NCBI RefSeq assembly: GCF_001514195.1
Contig: NZ_KQ948740.1
Location: 1 to 64,000, forward strand
From: Streptomyces griseorubiginosus
GTDB lineage: Bacteria; Actinomycetota; Actinomycetes; Streptomycetales; Streptomycetaceae
Direction: 5' to 3'
DNA: 64,000 nt
This document shows, one piece after another, positions 29,513 through 37,555 of the stretch (position 1 is the first letter of the stretch; each line of letters starts with the position of its first letter). The notes below the pieces were generated by a model. It ran no database searches and was not told where the DNA came from. It saw nothing but the letters and a program-made list of their open reading frames with translations. The translations under genes were made by a program, and so were the position numbers.

Positions 29513-31293
29513 GTGATGCCGTGCTTCTGGAGCCATATCTCCAGCAGCGCCACCTGCCACAGGGCGTTGGCACCCCGTTTGGTCCGGTGCTCGTCGGGTG
29601 CCGCCAGGAGCTCGGCCACGTACGCCTCCTGGAAGATCCCCCGCTTCTTCGCCTCGGGGGCCTCGAGCGCCTCGCGCACCCGCTCCAGGACGGGGCCCGC
29701 CATGTGCCGGATGGCGGGGACGGGGAAGTAGCCCTTGGGCCGGTCGACGACGTCCCGCGGCAGGAGCTTGCGGCCGGCTGCCTTGAGGACGCCCTTGCCC
29801 TCGTCGGCGAGCTTGAGTTCGGGCGGACAGGCCGCGGCCAGTTCCACCAGTTCGTGGTCGAGGAAGGGCACCCGAGCCTCGAGTCCCCAGGCCATGGTCA
29901 TGTTGTCGACCCGCTTCACGGGGTCGTCGACGAGCATGACGTGCGTGTCCAGGCGCAACGCCGCGTCCAGGGCGGTCTCCGCGCCGGGGCGTGCCATGTG
30001 CTCCCTGACGAAACGGCCCGAGACGTCCTCCCGGGGCAGCAGGTGGGGCTGGAGGATCCCCGCGAGGTCGGCGTGGGGGCGGTCGAAGTAGGTCTCGGCA
30101 TAGCGCTGCGGCTCCTCCTCGCGCGGGACGGCGGCCAGCTCCGGGTACCAGTGGTAGCCGGCGAACACCTCGTCGGCGCCCTGTCCGCTCTGGACGACCT
30201 TCACCTCCTTGGAGACCTGCTCGGACAGCAGGTGGAAGGCGACCACGTCGTGGCTGATCATGGGCTCGCTCATCGCGGCGACGGCGTCGTCCAGGGCGTT
30301 CGAGACCCGGTCCGAGGGCACCATCATGCGGCGGTGGTCGGTGCCGAACTCGCGGGCGACCAGGTCCGAGTAGCGGAACTCGTCGCCCTGTTCGCCGCCC
30401 TCGCTCTCGAAGCCCACGCTGAACGTCTTCAGGTCCCGCTGGCCCTCGTCGGCGAGCAGGGCGACGATCAGGCTGGAGTCCAGGCCCCCGGAGAGCAGGA
30501 CGCCGACCGGCACGTCGGAGACCATGCGGCGGCGTACGGCCGTGCGCAGCGCGTCCAGGACGGCGTCACGCCACTCGTCGGGCTCCATCTGCGCGCACTC
30601 GGCGCGCCGGGTGTAGGACGGCTGCCAGTAGGAGTGGTCCCGGTGGCTGCCGTCGGGCTCGACCACCCGTACGGTGGCCGGCGGCAGTTTGCGCACGCCG
30701 TTGAGCACGGTGTGCGGCGGGGCGACGGTGGCGTGCCAGCTCAGGTACTGGTGGAGGGCGACCGGGTCGAGGGAGGTGTCCACGTCCCCGGCGGCCAGCA
30801 GGGCGGGCAGGGAGGAGGCGAACCGCAGCCGGCCCGGGCCGGGCGCCAGGTACAGGGGCTTGATCCCCAGCCGGTCGCGGCCCAGCACGAGTCGGCCGGT
30901 GCGGTGCTCGACGAGCGCGAAGGCGAACATGCCATAGAACCGCTCCACGCAGGCGGTTCCCCACTGGCGGTACGCGTGCAGCACGACCTCGGTGTCGGAG
31001 GTCGACACGAAACGGTGCCCGAGCCGCCGGAGCTCCTCGCGCAGCTCACGGTAGTTGTAGACGCAGCCGTTGAAGACGCCGGTGATCTCGTCGTCGGCGT
31101 CGGTCATCGGCTGCGCGCCGGAGTCGGACAGGTCGATGATCTTCAGCCGCCGGTGCCCCAGCGCCACCGCGCCCCTCGTCCAGATGCCCTGGCCGTCGGG
31201 TCCTCGGGCGGCGAGCCGGTCGCTCATGCGCTCGACGGCCGCGAGGTCGGGTCGTCCGCCGTCGAAGCGGATCTCGCCGCTCAGACCGCACAT
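29509..31293 (-). CDS. Asparagine synthase-family amidotransferase (AsnO/NAGGN type)
   Basis: The 594-residue protein has a class II glutamine amidotransferase domain with Cys 2 as nucleophile (MCGLSGEIRF) and NGCVYNYRELREEL. An ATP-pyrophosphatase domain follows with SGGLDSS at 268-274, plus GQGADEVFAGY and the tail WQVALLEIWLQKHGI. It moves ammonia from glutamine onto an ATP-activated carboxylate. The overall pattern resembles the N-acetylglutaminylglutamine amidotransferase (AsnO) branch more than housekeeping AsnB; this assignment is from memory of the family. The downstream peptidase gene overlaps by GTGA and a carboxylate-amine ligase lies 152 bp upstream. The GNAT/ATP-grasp partner of classic NAGGN loci is not present. 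Confidence 0.82.
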   Translation of the reverse strand: MCGLSGEIRFDGGRPDLAAVERMSDRLAARGPDGQGIWTRGAVALGHRRLKIIDLSDSGAQPMTDADDEITGVFNGCVYNYRELREELRRLGHRFVSTSDTEVVLHAYRQWGTACVERFYGMFAFALVEHRTGRLVLGRDRLGIKPLYLAPGPGRLRFASSLPALLAAGDVDTSLDPVALHQYLSWHATVAPPHTVLNGVRKLPPATVRVVEPDGSHRDHSYWQPSYTRRAECAQMEPDEWRDAVLDALRTAVRRRMVSDVPVGVLLSGGLDSSLIVALLADEGQRDLKTFSVGFESEGGEQGDEFRYSDLVAREFGTDHRRMMVPSDRVSNALDDAVAAMSEPMISHDVVAFHLLSEQVSKEVKVVQSGQGADEVFAGYHWYPELAAVPREEEPQRYAETYFDRPHADLAGILQPHLLPREDVSGRFVREHMARPGAETALDAALRLDTHVMLVDDPVKRVDNMTMAWGLEARVPFLDHELVELAAACPPELKLADEGKGVLKAAGRKLLPRDVVDRPKGYFPVPAIRHMAGPVLERVREALEAPEAKKRGIFQEAYVAELLAAPDEHRTKRGANALWQVALLEIWLQKHGIT

Positions 31294-31445
31294 GGGGCGC
31301 CGCCCCCTTTCCGGGAGCCCTCGGTCACGAGCGGGGACGGAGCTGCCGGGCCGCGCCTGACGGTCGCGACCCGGACGGAAGAGCTGGACATCGACGAAAA
31401 CCTCTCCTGTGAGTCGGTCGGGTGGAAGACATGACAGGGGCGGTG

Positions 31446-32648
31446 TCAGCCGCCGAGGACCTCCGGCATGCCGGAACCGGCCCCGCCCTGGACACCGGAA
31501 CCGGCCCCGCCCTGGACGGAGCGCTGGACCTTCCTGCGGGCGAAGGCGGCCGGCCTGCGGTGCCGCCGAGCGCCGCGGGTCTCCGCGATCAGCAGGTCGG
31601 TGCAGGCCAGCAGGTCCTCCTCGCGGGCCTTGCGGCGCATGCGCTCGGCGGCGCTGCCGTTCGCCAGGGCACCCTCGGCGAGATCCCGGACGGTCTGCCA
31701 GTCGCCGTGGGCCTCCAGCGCGGGACGCAACCGGGCCAGCAGTCCGCGGACGACCTCGGCGGCGGGCGCCTCCCGGTGGGTCCTGGGATCCACCAGTGCG
31801 CCCTCCAGGCCGGACCTGGCGGCTCGCCAGGACGCACCGCGCAGCCATTCGTGACGGCCGTCGCACACCGCCGCCCCCGACGCGCGCAGTTCGAGCGCCT
31901 CGGTCACCAGGGCGCGGAACAGGCCGGCGACGAGCACGACGGTCTCCACCCGCGGACAGGCGTCGCAGATCCGCAGTTCCAGGGTCCGCAGGTGCGAGGA
32001 GGGGCGGACGTCGTAGTAGATCATCCCCGGGTCGCTGATGACGCCGGTCCGGACGAGGTCGTCCACGGCGGCGTCGTAGTCGGCCGCGCTCTTGAAACAG
32101 CCGACGGGACCCGCGGTCGGCCAGCGCTGCCAGAGCAGGGTGCGCCAGCTGGCGTAGCCGGTGTCGGACCCCTGCCAGAACGGTGAGCTGGCGGACAGGG
32201 CCAGCAGTGCGGGCAGCCAGGGGGAGAGCGTGCACATCAGGCCCACGGCCGTGTCCCGGTCCGGTATGTCGACGTGGACCTGGGCGCCGCAGATGAGCTG
32301 TTCGTCGGCGACCCGGCGGTACTCCTCGACCATGTGGTGGTAGCGGGCGTCGGCGGTGGGCTGCCCGGAGGCGGCCGGCGCGAGGGGTGCCGTGCCCGCG
32401 GCCGCCACCGCGAGCCCCAGCGAGGCGGCGGCCGCGTCGAGCCGCCGTCTGGTTCTCGCCAGGTCGGAGTACAGACCGGCCAGGGACGCGTGCACCCCGC
32501 TGTTCGACTCCACGGCGGACTGGTGCAGCTCCGTGGTGAAGGTGCGCCGGGGAAGCCGGCGCAGGACCGCGTCGGCGCGTGGCACGAGCAGTCCGCTTTC
32601 CACTTCCAGGATGTGGAACTCCTCCTCTACACCGATGCGCATGGCCAC
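31446..32648 (-). CDS. YbdK-type carboxylate-amine ligase (glutamate-cysteine ligase family 2)
   Basis: The roughly 400-residue protein begins with the family signature MRIGVEEEFHILE and contains LHQSAVESNSG, EQLICGAQVHVDIPDRD, SSPFWQGSDTGYASWR and YYDVRPSSHLRTLELRICD. These match the GCS2/YbdK fold that joins a glutamate-like carboxylate to an amine with ATP. GTG 32648 has GGAG six bases upstream and ATG 32642 is the alternative. The last 60 residues are Arg-rich with a GSGVQGGAGSG repeat and look disordered. It heads the minus-strand unit with the amidotransferase and peptidase; true glutathione is absent in Streptomyces, so another gamma-glutamyl product is likely. Confidence 0.83.
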   Translation of the reverse strand: MAMRIGVEEEFHILEVESGLLVPRADAVLRRLPRRTFTTELHQSAVESNSGVHASLAGLYSDLARTRRRLDAAAASLGLAVAAAGTAPLAPAASGQPTADARYHHMVEEYRRVADEQLICGAQVHVDIPDRDTAVGLMCTLSPWLPALLALSASSPFWQGSDTGYASWRTLLWQRWPTAGPVGCFKSAADYDAAVDDLVRTGVISDPGMIYYDVRPSSHLRTLELRICDACPRVETVVLVAGLFRALVTEALELRASGAAVCDGRHEWLRGASWRAARSGLEGALVDPRTHREAPAAEVVRGLLARLRPALEAHGDWQTVRDLAEGALANGSAAERMRRKAREEDLLACTDLLIAETRGARRHRRPAAFARRKVQRSVQGGAGSGVQGGAGSGMPEVLGG

Positions 32649-32727
32649 GTTCGCTCCTTGGGGTGTCGCCGAAGGTCCCGCATGTCCAGGGTGACCCCCA
32701 AGTGCCCAGGAGGGCGACCGATAAGCC

Positions 32728-32756
32728 CCACTATGCACGTTTGAAGACGGTTTCAA
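32728..32756 (-). promoter_or_regulatory. HrdB-like promoter with embedded inverted repeat, upstream of the YbdK-type gene
   Basis: On the minus strand TTGAAA (32751-32756) and TAGTGG (32728-32733) are 17 bp apart, close to the vegetative Streptomyces consensus. The -35 box overlaps the inverted repeat TTGAANNNNNNTTCAA (32741-32756), which could bind a repressor. Predicted start is about 75 bp before the gene. Confidence 0.5.
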
Positions 32757-32777
32757 TCACATGAGCGGGCACGTCGG

Positions 32778-33320
32778 TCAGCTGTCGGTGGCCTTGGAGA
32801 CCAGCGTTCCGTACGCCAGCTGCAAGGCGTCCGCCCCGGCCAGAGCCGTCGCCGCGCCCATCGCGGCGCGGGTCGCGCGGGGCCACAGCAGCTGACCGGC
32901 GGTCAAGGTGGACGCCACCCAGACGCTCATGCAGAACGGGCAGGTCATCAGCTCGCCCACGGTGTCCCTGCCGGTCTCGGGCCGGGCCTCCTCGTGCAGT
33001 TCGGCGGGTCCCTGCGGACCGACGTACGTCGTGAAGGGGGCGCGCAGCGGACTGGTCACCGAGGCCTTGCTGATCAGCCGGCTGAGCCGGAACGTGGCCA
33101 CCGAGGTCAGGAGCACGTCCCAGGGCTGCGGCCGGTCCGGCAGGGGTCGCCCGCGCAGCCGTACGAGGGTGGCCCAGCCTGCTGTGTAGGCGCCGAACGC
33201 CGTCATGGCCGCGAGATAGCCGCGCAGGGGCCGGTCGTTCGTGCCCGCGTAGGTGCGGCCGGTGCGCCGGAGGAAGGCCTGGGCCCGTCGGCCGAGGCGA
33301 CGGTCAGTGGATGTGCTCAT
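32778..33320 (-). CDS. DUF1360 membrane-associated protein
   Basis: The 180-residue protein matches DUF1360: DVLLTSVATFRLSRLISKAS, then PFTTYVGPQGPAELHEEARP and ELMTCPFCMSVWVA, where the CPFC pair is the family mark. There are two or three hydrophobic helices (GYLAAMTAFGAYTAGWA and a C-terminal one). Its biochemical role is unknown; Bacillus members are spore or stress associated. ATG 33320 overlaps the end of the Rieske-protein gene by 17 bp, so it is co-transcribed downstream of that gene. Confidence 0.8.
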   Translation of the reverse strand: MSTSTDRRLGRRAQAFLRRTGRTYAGTNDRPLRGYLAAMTAFGAYTAGWATLVRLRGRPLPDRPQPWDVLLTSVATFRLSRLISKASVTSPLRAPFTTYVGPQGPAELHEEARPETGRDTVGELMTCPFCMSVWVASTLTAGQLLWPRATRAAMGAATALAGADALQLAYGTLVSKATDS

Positions 33321-34248
33321 GGCCTGCCTCACTCGGTTCCCCGGCCTCTTCCTCTTCCTCGTCCTGGCCGCGCAGGCGCACCTCGACCTGCCCGTCGACG
33401 ACCCGTGCCTCGAAGGCGGGCTGGGGCGCGACGGCCGGCCCGCGCACGTTCAGACCGTCCGAGAGGCGGAAGACGCTGCCGTGCCAGGGGCACTGGACGC
33501 AGCCGTCGGACACCGTCCCCTCGGACAGCGGCCCCGCCAGGTGACTGCACTGGTCCGCCAGCGCGTGGATCGCCCCGTCGGTCCCGCGGAGCACCATCAC
33601 GGGCACGTCGTCCACACTGCGCCGCACGGGCAGGCCGGGCGGGAGGTCGTCCAGCGCTCCGATCCGGTGCCAGCCCTCCGTGACGAGGTGGGGTACGGCC
33701 TCGGCGTGGTTGGCGCCGGCGGCCTGTCGGTAGGCCAGGTGGCCGCCCAGCATGCCGCCCGCCCCGACCGCCGTGAGGCCCAGGAAGCCGAGGGTGCGGC
33801 CCGCTCGGGTCCGGCCGGTGGCCCGGCAGGCGAGGGAGGCCGTGTAGAGGGCGACGGCCGCCGTGTTGGACAGGGCGTGCACCAGTCCCACGCGTTTGTG
33901 CGGGGGATTCAGCTCCGCCCAGTCGACGGCCCCCGTCAGCGCCGCGGGGGCGGCCGCGGCCAGACCCAGGCCCACCAGGAGGCCCGCCTCACGAGGACGG
34001 TCCTTGCGGAGGTCCAGGACCGCCGCGGACAGCCAGCTGCCGATCGGCACCTGCACCAGCAGGGGGTGGACGGGGTGCCCCAGCCACGTGCCGTGCAGCA
34101 CGTCCCGGGCCCGCCCCAGCGGCAGGGACCGGATCCCCGCCCCGAGGGTCTCGGCCACCGGGTCGAACCGGGGCTCCCGCTCCAGACGGGCCAGCAGCCT
34201 GAGGAGCCGGTTCTCCCGGGTCCGTGGATGACGTCGTCGCGCGCTCAT
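33304..34248 (-). CDS. Membrane Rieske [2Fe-2S] protein with DUF2231-like domain
   Basis: The 314-residue protein has an N-terminal four-helix membrane domain of the DUF2231 type (LHGTWLGHPVHPLLVQVPIG, AALTGAVDWAEL, then GLVHALSNTAAVALYTAS). A C-terminal Rieske domain follows, with cluster ligands in QCSHLAGPL and QCPWHGSVF. The tail is acidic (DEEEEEAGE). It should pass electrons at the membrane, but no oxidase or cytochrome partner sits next to it. The internal ATG 34248 (MSARRRHPRTRENR) is chosen because translation upstream has no family-like sequence. Such fusions are frequent in actinobacteria with no assigned substrate. Confidence 0.83.
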   Translation of the reverse strand: MSARRRHPRTRENRLLRLLARLEREPRFDPVAETLGAGIRSLPLGRARDVLHGTWLGHPVHPLLVQVPIGSWLSAAVLDLRKDRPREAGLLVGLGLAAAAPAALTGAVDWAELNPPHKRVGLVHALSNTAAVALYTASLACRATGRTRAGRTLGFLGLTAVGAGGMLGGHLAYRQAAGANHAEAVPHLVTEGWHRIGALDDLPPGLPVRRSVDDVPVMVLRGTDGAIHALADQCSHLAGPLSEGTVSDGCVQCPWHGSVFRLSDGLNVRGPAVAPQPAFEARVVDGQVEVRLRGQDEEEEEAGEPSEAGHEHIH

Positions 34249-34331
34249 GCGCTGCCGGGTCTCCCTCCGCACGTGCGGCAAACGGAGGACGGGGAGTTCG
34301 GACTCATGACCGGGTCGACGCGGTCCGTGCC

Positions 34332-34625
34332 TCAGGGCTTGGACAGCGCGTGGCGCCCGGGACTGCCGGAGAACGCGGCGCGGTGGGAGGGCCGGGTGGC
34401 GTCGGCGGGTTCGAGTTGCCGCAGCCACCGCCAGGCCATGGCCAGCAGTGCGGCGAAGACGGCCAGGAGCAGCACGGAGGTCCACATGGGCCGGCTGCCG
34501 GGGGCGTCCCAGGTCGTCCAGGCCGAGGATGCCGCCCACAGGGCGACGCCGGCCGCGTAGAAGTTCCGCATGCGGCGCAGCTGCCTCGCGGCACGAGCCG
34601 CCACGGGGTCGTCAGTGTGTGTCAT
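34332..34625 (-). CDS. Small two-helix membrane protein, unknown
   Basis: This 97-residue protein is of no recognised family. It starts MTHTDDPVAARAARQLRRMR and has two probable membrane helices (NFYAAGVALWAASSAW and MWTSVLLLAVFAALLAMAWR) separated by a short loop with WDAPGS. It lies 83 bp upstream of the Rieske-protein gene on the same strand and may be in its operon. Confidence 0.55.
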   Translation of the reverse strand: MTHTDDPVAARAARQLRRMRNFYAAGVALWAASSAWTTWDAPGSRPMWTSVLLLAVFAALLAMAWRWLRQLEPADATRPSHRAAFSGSPGRHALSKP

Positions 34626-34681
34626 GCGGGGCCGTGTACCCCGATCGAGGAGGTCCACCGCACGGTCTGACGGTCCCTGGC

Positions 34682-35236
34682 TCAGCGACGGACGCGGTAG
34701 CGGATGTGCGTGGCCTCCGGCGTGTCGATCACCCGGACGATCTCCAGCTCGATCTGCGACGTCAACACGTCGAACAGGCGGCGGCCGTCACCGAGCAGCA
34801 CCGGGATCTGATGGATCTGCACCTCGTCCAGCACCCCGGCCTCGAGCGCGCGTTGCGCGGTGTACGCGCCGCGCACCTGCACGTCCTTGTCCCCGGCGGC
34901 GGCCTTGGCCTGGGCCATCGCGCTCTCGATCCCGTCGGTCACGTAGGTGACCAGCGGATAGCCCCAGCGGGCGGCGGGACCGGGCGGCCGGTGACTGGGC
35001 ACGAAGATCGGGAGACCACCGTGATCACCGCCCCAGTGGTCCATGAGCTCGGCAGTGCGTCGCCCCGCGAGCACCGCACCGGCCGCATTCCACTCGTCCT
35101 GGAACCGCGCGACCGGTTCGGACGGCAGGTCGGCCCACTTGTGCAGTCGTTCGCCGTCGTCGCCACCGAGAAAATCGTGTGGATCGGCGATGTACCCGTC
35201 GAGTGACATCGACATGTCGAGCACGGATGTGGACAC
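34682..35236 (-). CDS. Dihydrofolate reductase/RibD C-terminal family protein
   Basis: The 184-residue protein belongs to the RibD-C/DHFR-like fold: DMSMSLDGYIADP near the start, AVLAGRRTAELMDHW in the middle, and LDEVQIHQIPVLLGDGRRLF, characteristic of the small stand-alone branch. Members bind NADPH, but most have no known substrate and are not true folate reductases. GTG 35236 has AGGAGG five bases upstream, a strong start. It is isolated from neighbours, being 57 bp upstream of the small membrane protein gene. Confidence 0.85.
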   Translation of the reverse strand: MSTSVLDMSMSLDGYIADPHDFLGGDDGERLHKWADLPSEPVARFQDEWNAAGAVLAGRRTAELMDHWGGDHGGLPIFVPSHRPPGPAARWGYPLVTYVTDGIESAMAQAKAAAGDKDVQVRGAYTAQRALEAGVLDEVQIHQIPVLLGDGRRLFDVLTSQIELEIVRVIDTPEATHIRYRVRR

Positions 35237-35387
35237 TTCGGCCTCCTGCGGTGTGCTGATCCAGACCGGTTCAACTGTGTTGTAGACCCGGCAGGGCGGC
35301 ATTACTCATCGGAGGTCATCGGGACTCTTCGGAAGAGGTCCGGACGGCCGCGCACACAAGCGCCGACGAACACACCCGGTCGTTCGA

Positions 35388-36104
35388 CTACCAACCCGCC
35401 TGCGCGGGGCCGAGGTTCAGCTCGGTCCGCCGCAGCCACTCGTCCTGGACGTCGAGGTTGCGGGTACCGACGGAGAGGTAGACCGCGTGGGTCCCGGGGG
35501 CGGGCTCCGTGCACTGGGAGGTCCATACACTGTTCAGACACAGCTGGACCCCGCACAGCTTCGCCGAGGGCAGTCCGCGCAGGCTCCCTTCCCAGGCGAC
35601 GTCGAATGCGAGGGGGCCCACGGCCTCGAGCATGCGGTCCAGCCCCGCCTCGGTGGTGGTGTCCTCCTCACCCGCGTCGAACGGCGGGGTGATCCGGCCG
35701 GGCAGCTCGATCTGGAGGCCCGCCTCCTCGACCAGCGGCCACAGCCGGGCGAACTCAGGGCGCAGCTCCACGATCATCCGGTACGGGTCGCTGTCCCGCA
35801 GGGCTCCGGTCCGGTCGATGACACGCCGGAGTTCCGTGAGGCGGTCCAGCGGGAGGGCATCCGCGTCACGGCGCGTGAGCACCCCGAAGGCGAAGAGGCG
35901 GCGCGCGTGCTCGTACTGCTCCAGGGTGACGGCCGGACCGACCTCGGGGCTGGAGGGCTCGTCCACCCACTCCGTGAAGGCCTTCACCAGCTCGCGCGCC
36001 CGCCGTACCGCACTCGCGGAGTCCGGCAGCGGTTCAAGCACCTGGTACAGCCACGACGCGCCCAAGTCGCACCTCCCCGGCGGGGATCGTACGCGCACCG
36101 CCAT
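35388..36104 (-). CDS. Hypothetical protein
   Basis: About 238 residues with no recognised domain. The sequence is acidic and helical in the first half (SAVRRARELVKAFTEWVDEP, then EQYEHARRLFAFGVLTRRDA). The second half reads like a beta-rich fold (LAFDVAWEGSLRGLPSAKLC, CLNSVWTSQCTEPAPGTHAV). It lacks a signal peptide. ATG 36104 is the first sensible start; translation upstream overlaps the divergent efeO promoter region. The codon pattern supports a real gene. Confidence 0.5.
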   Translation of the reverse strand: MAVRVRSPPGRCDLGASWLYQVLEPLPDSASAVRRARELVKAFTEWVDEPSSPEVGPAVTLEQYEHARRLFAFGVLTRRDADALPLDRLTELRRVIDRTGALRDSDPYRMIVELRPEFARLWPLVEEAGLQIELPGRITPPFDAGEEDTTTEAGLDRMLEAVGPLAFDVAWEGSLRGLPSAKLCGVQLCLNSVWTSQCTEPAPGTHAVYLSVGTRNLDVQDEWLRRTELNLGPAQAGW

Positions 36105-36292
36105 CCGAGCGGGACGACCGGGGCAGGCCCGCGAAGGCCTCGGCGTGGCTTCGGTGAACCGTCGACGAATTCTGGCTTGCCCGCTGGTCAGGACCTGGTC
36201 AGGGATGCGGTGCACGGGGGGCCGGGCTGCTTAGCATCGTCAGTGCGACCCACGCACCCCACGCATCCCGTACGACCCACTGGAGCCCCGGC

Positions 36293-37555
36293 GTGCCCCC
36301 ACCCGAGCCCGGCGCCGTGACCGCCCCGACCTACCGGCGACGCCCCGTCCTGCCCTTCCGGCGACGCCCTGTCCTGCTCGCCGCCGGTGCCCTGCTCACC
36401 GCGGGGGCGGTGACGGCGGGCGTCCTGGTCGCCGGGGGCGCCGGTGCGGGCCGGCATGCGCGGCCGGTCGCCGGCGACGGGCTGCGCCACACCACCGTCG
36501 AGATCGGCACCAGCGGCTGCGGTCGGGGCTGGACCCGCCCCGCCGCGGGACGCCAGGTGTTCGACCTGCGCAACACCTCCGCCACGGCGGCCGAGGCATA
36601 CCTCGTCGACGCCCGGACCGGCGCCGTCCACGGCGAGGTCGAGGGCCTGGGGCCCGGCACCACGCGGACCCTCCAGGTCACCCTCGGAGACGGCTCCTAC
36701 GCCTTCACCTGTCTGCCCGACGACGCCGACGCCGTCACCGGACCGACCGTGCGGATCACCGGTGGCGGGAAGGTCAGGAGCGGCCCGGCCGCCGTGCCCG
36801 TGACCCAGCAGGAGCTGATCCCGCCCACCCTCGCCTACCAGAAGTGGATCGGGGCCCGCACGGTCGAACTGGCCCGCAGGACCGACGTGCTGCGGGCCGC
36901 CGTCGACCGCGGCGACCTGGCCGCGGCGCGTGCCGCCTGGCTGCCCGCGCACCTGGTGTACGAGCGGATGGGCGCCGCCTACGGCACCTTCGGGGACGCC
37001 GACGCGGAGATCGACGGGACCACCGCGGGGCTGTCCGGCGGGGTGCGCGACCCGGGCTTCGCCGGGTTCCACCGGGTCGAGTTCGGGCTGTGGCACGGTG
37101 AGTCCGCGAGCAGCCTGCGCGGACCGGCCGACCGGCTCGCCGGGGCCGTGCACGCGCTGCGGGACAGCTGGCCCGGCCGGCGGATGGATCCGGCGGACGT
37201 GGGCCTGCGGGCGCACGAGATCCTGGAGAACACGGTGCAGTTCGAACTGACCGGCCGAACGGACTACGGCAGCGGCACCAACCTCGCCACCGCCCGCGCC
37301 AACCTCGACGGCACCCGGGCCCTGCTCGGCTACCTGCGCCCGCTGCTGCGGACGCGCGCCACCGGCCTGACCGGCATCGAGACCTGGATGAGCCGCGCCC
37401 GGCACACCCTCGACGCCTTCGACCACGACGGTCGCTGGACCCCGCTCTCCCGGCTGACCCGCGCCCAGCGCGAGAAGGTCGACGCCGACCTGGGCGAACT
37501 CGTGGAGCGGCTGGCCGACGTCGCCGCCCTCACCGACGTACGGAGGACCGCGTGA
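36293..37555 (+). CDS. efeO: EfeO-type iron-transport lipoprotein/periplasmic protein
   Basis: The 420-residue exported protein has an arginine-rich N-terminus and hydrophobic segment (LLAAGALLTAGAVTAGVLVA). A cupredoxin-like domain follows (residues about 65-165: TTVEIGTSGCGRGWTRPAAG), then a C-terminal M75/imelysin domain (KWIGARTVELARRTDVLRAA, HLVYERMGAAYGTFGDAD) with the HxxE motif in FHRVEFGLW. In EfeUOB this protein delivers ferrous or ferric iron to the permease. GTG 36293 follows GGAG. The stop overlaps the efeB start as GTGA. No EfeU permease gene adjoins, so iron would have to enter by another importer or a distant EfeU. Confidence 0.88.
   Translation: MPPPEPGAVTAPTYRRRPVLPFRRRPVLLAAGALLTAGAVTAGVLVAGGAGAGRHARPVAGDGLRHTTVEIGTSGCGRGWTRPAAGRQVFDLRNTSATAAEAYLVDARTGAVHGEVEGLGPGTTRTLQVTLGDGSYAFTCLPDDADAVTGPTVRITGGGKVRSGPAAVPVTQQELIPPTLAYQKWIGARTVELARRTDVLRAAVDRGDLAAARAAWLPAHLVYERMGAAYGTFGDADAEIDGTTAGLSGGVRDPGFAGFHRVEFGLWHGESASSLRGPADRLAGAVHALRDSWPGRRMDPADVGLRAHEILENTVQFELTGRTDYGSGTNLATARANLDGTRALLGYLRPLLRTRATGLTGIETWMSRARHTLDAFDHDGRWTPLSRLTRAQREKVDADLGELVERLADVAALTDVRRTA

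Noticed and set aside
26961..29573. Long minus-strand frame in a second register over the S9 peptidase and the decarboxylase 5' end
   Set aside because: It is arginine- and proline-rich with no motifs. The S9 and decarboxylase frames contain the real catalytic motifs.
36188..37426. Minus-strand frame over efeO
   Set aside because: It is glycine/valine-rich antisense sequence with no domains. The plus-strand EfeO frame has a signal peptide, cupredoxin and imelysin motifs.
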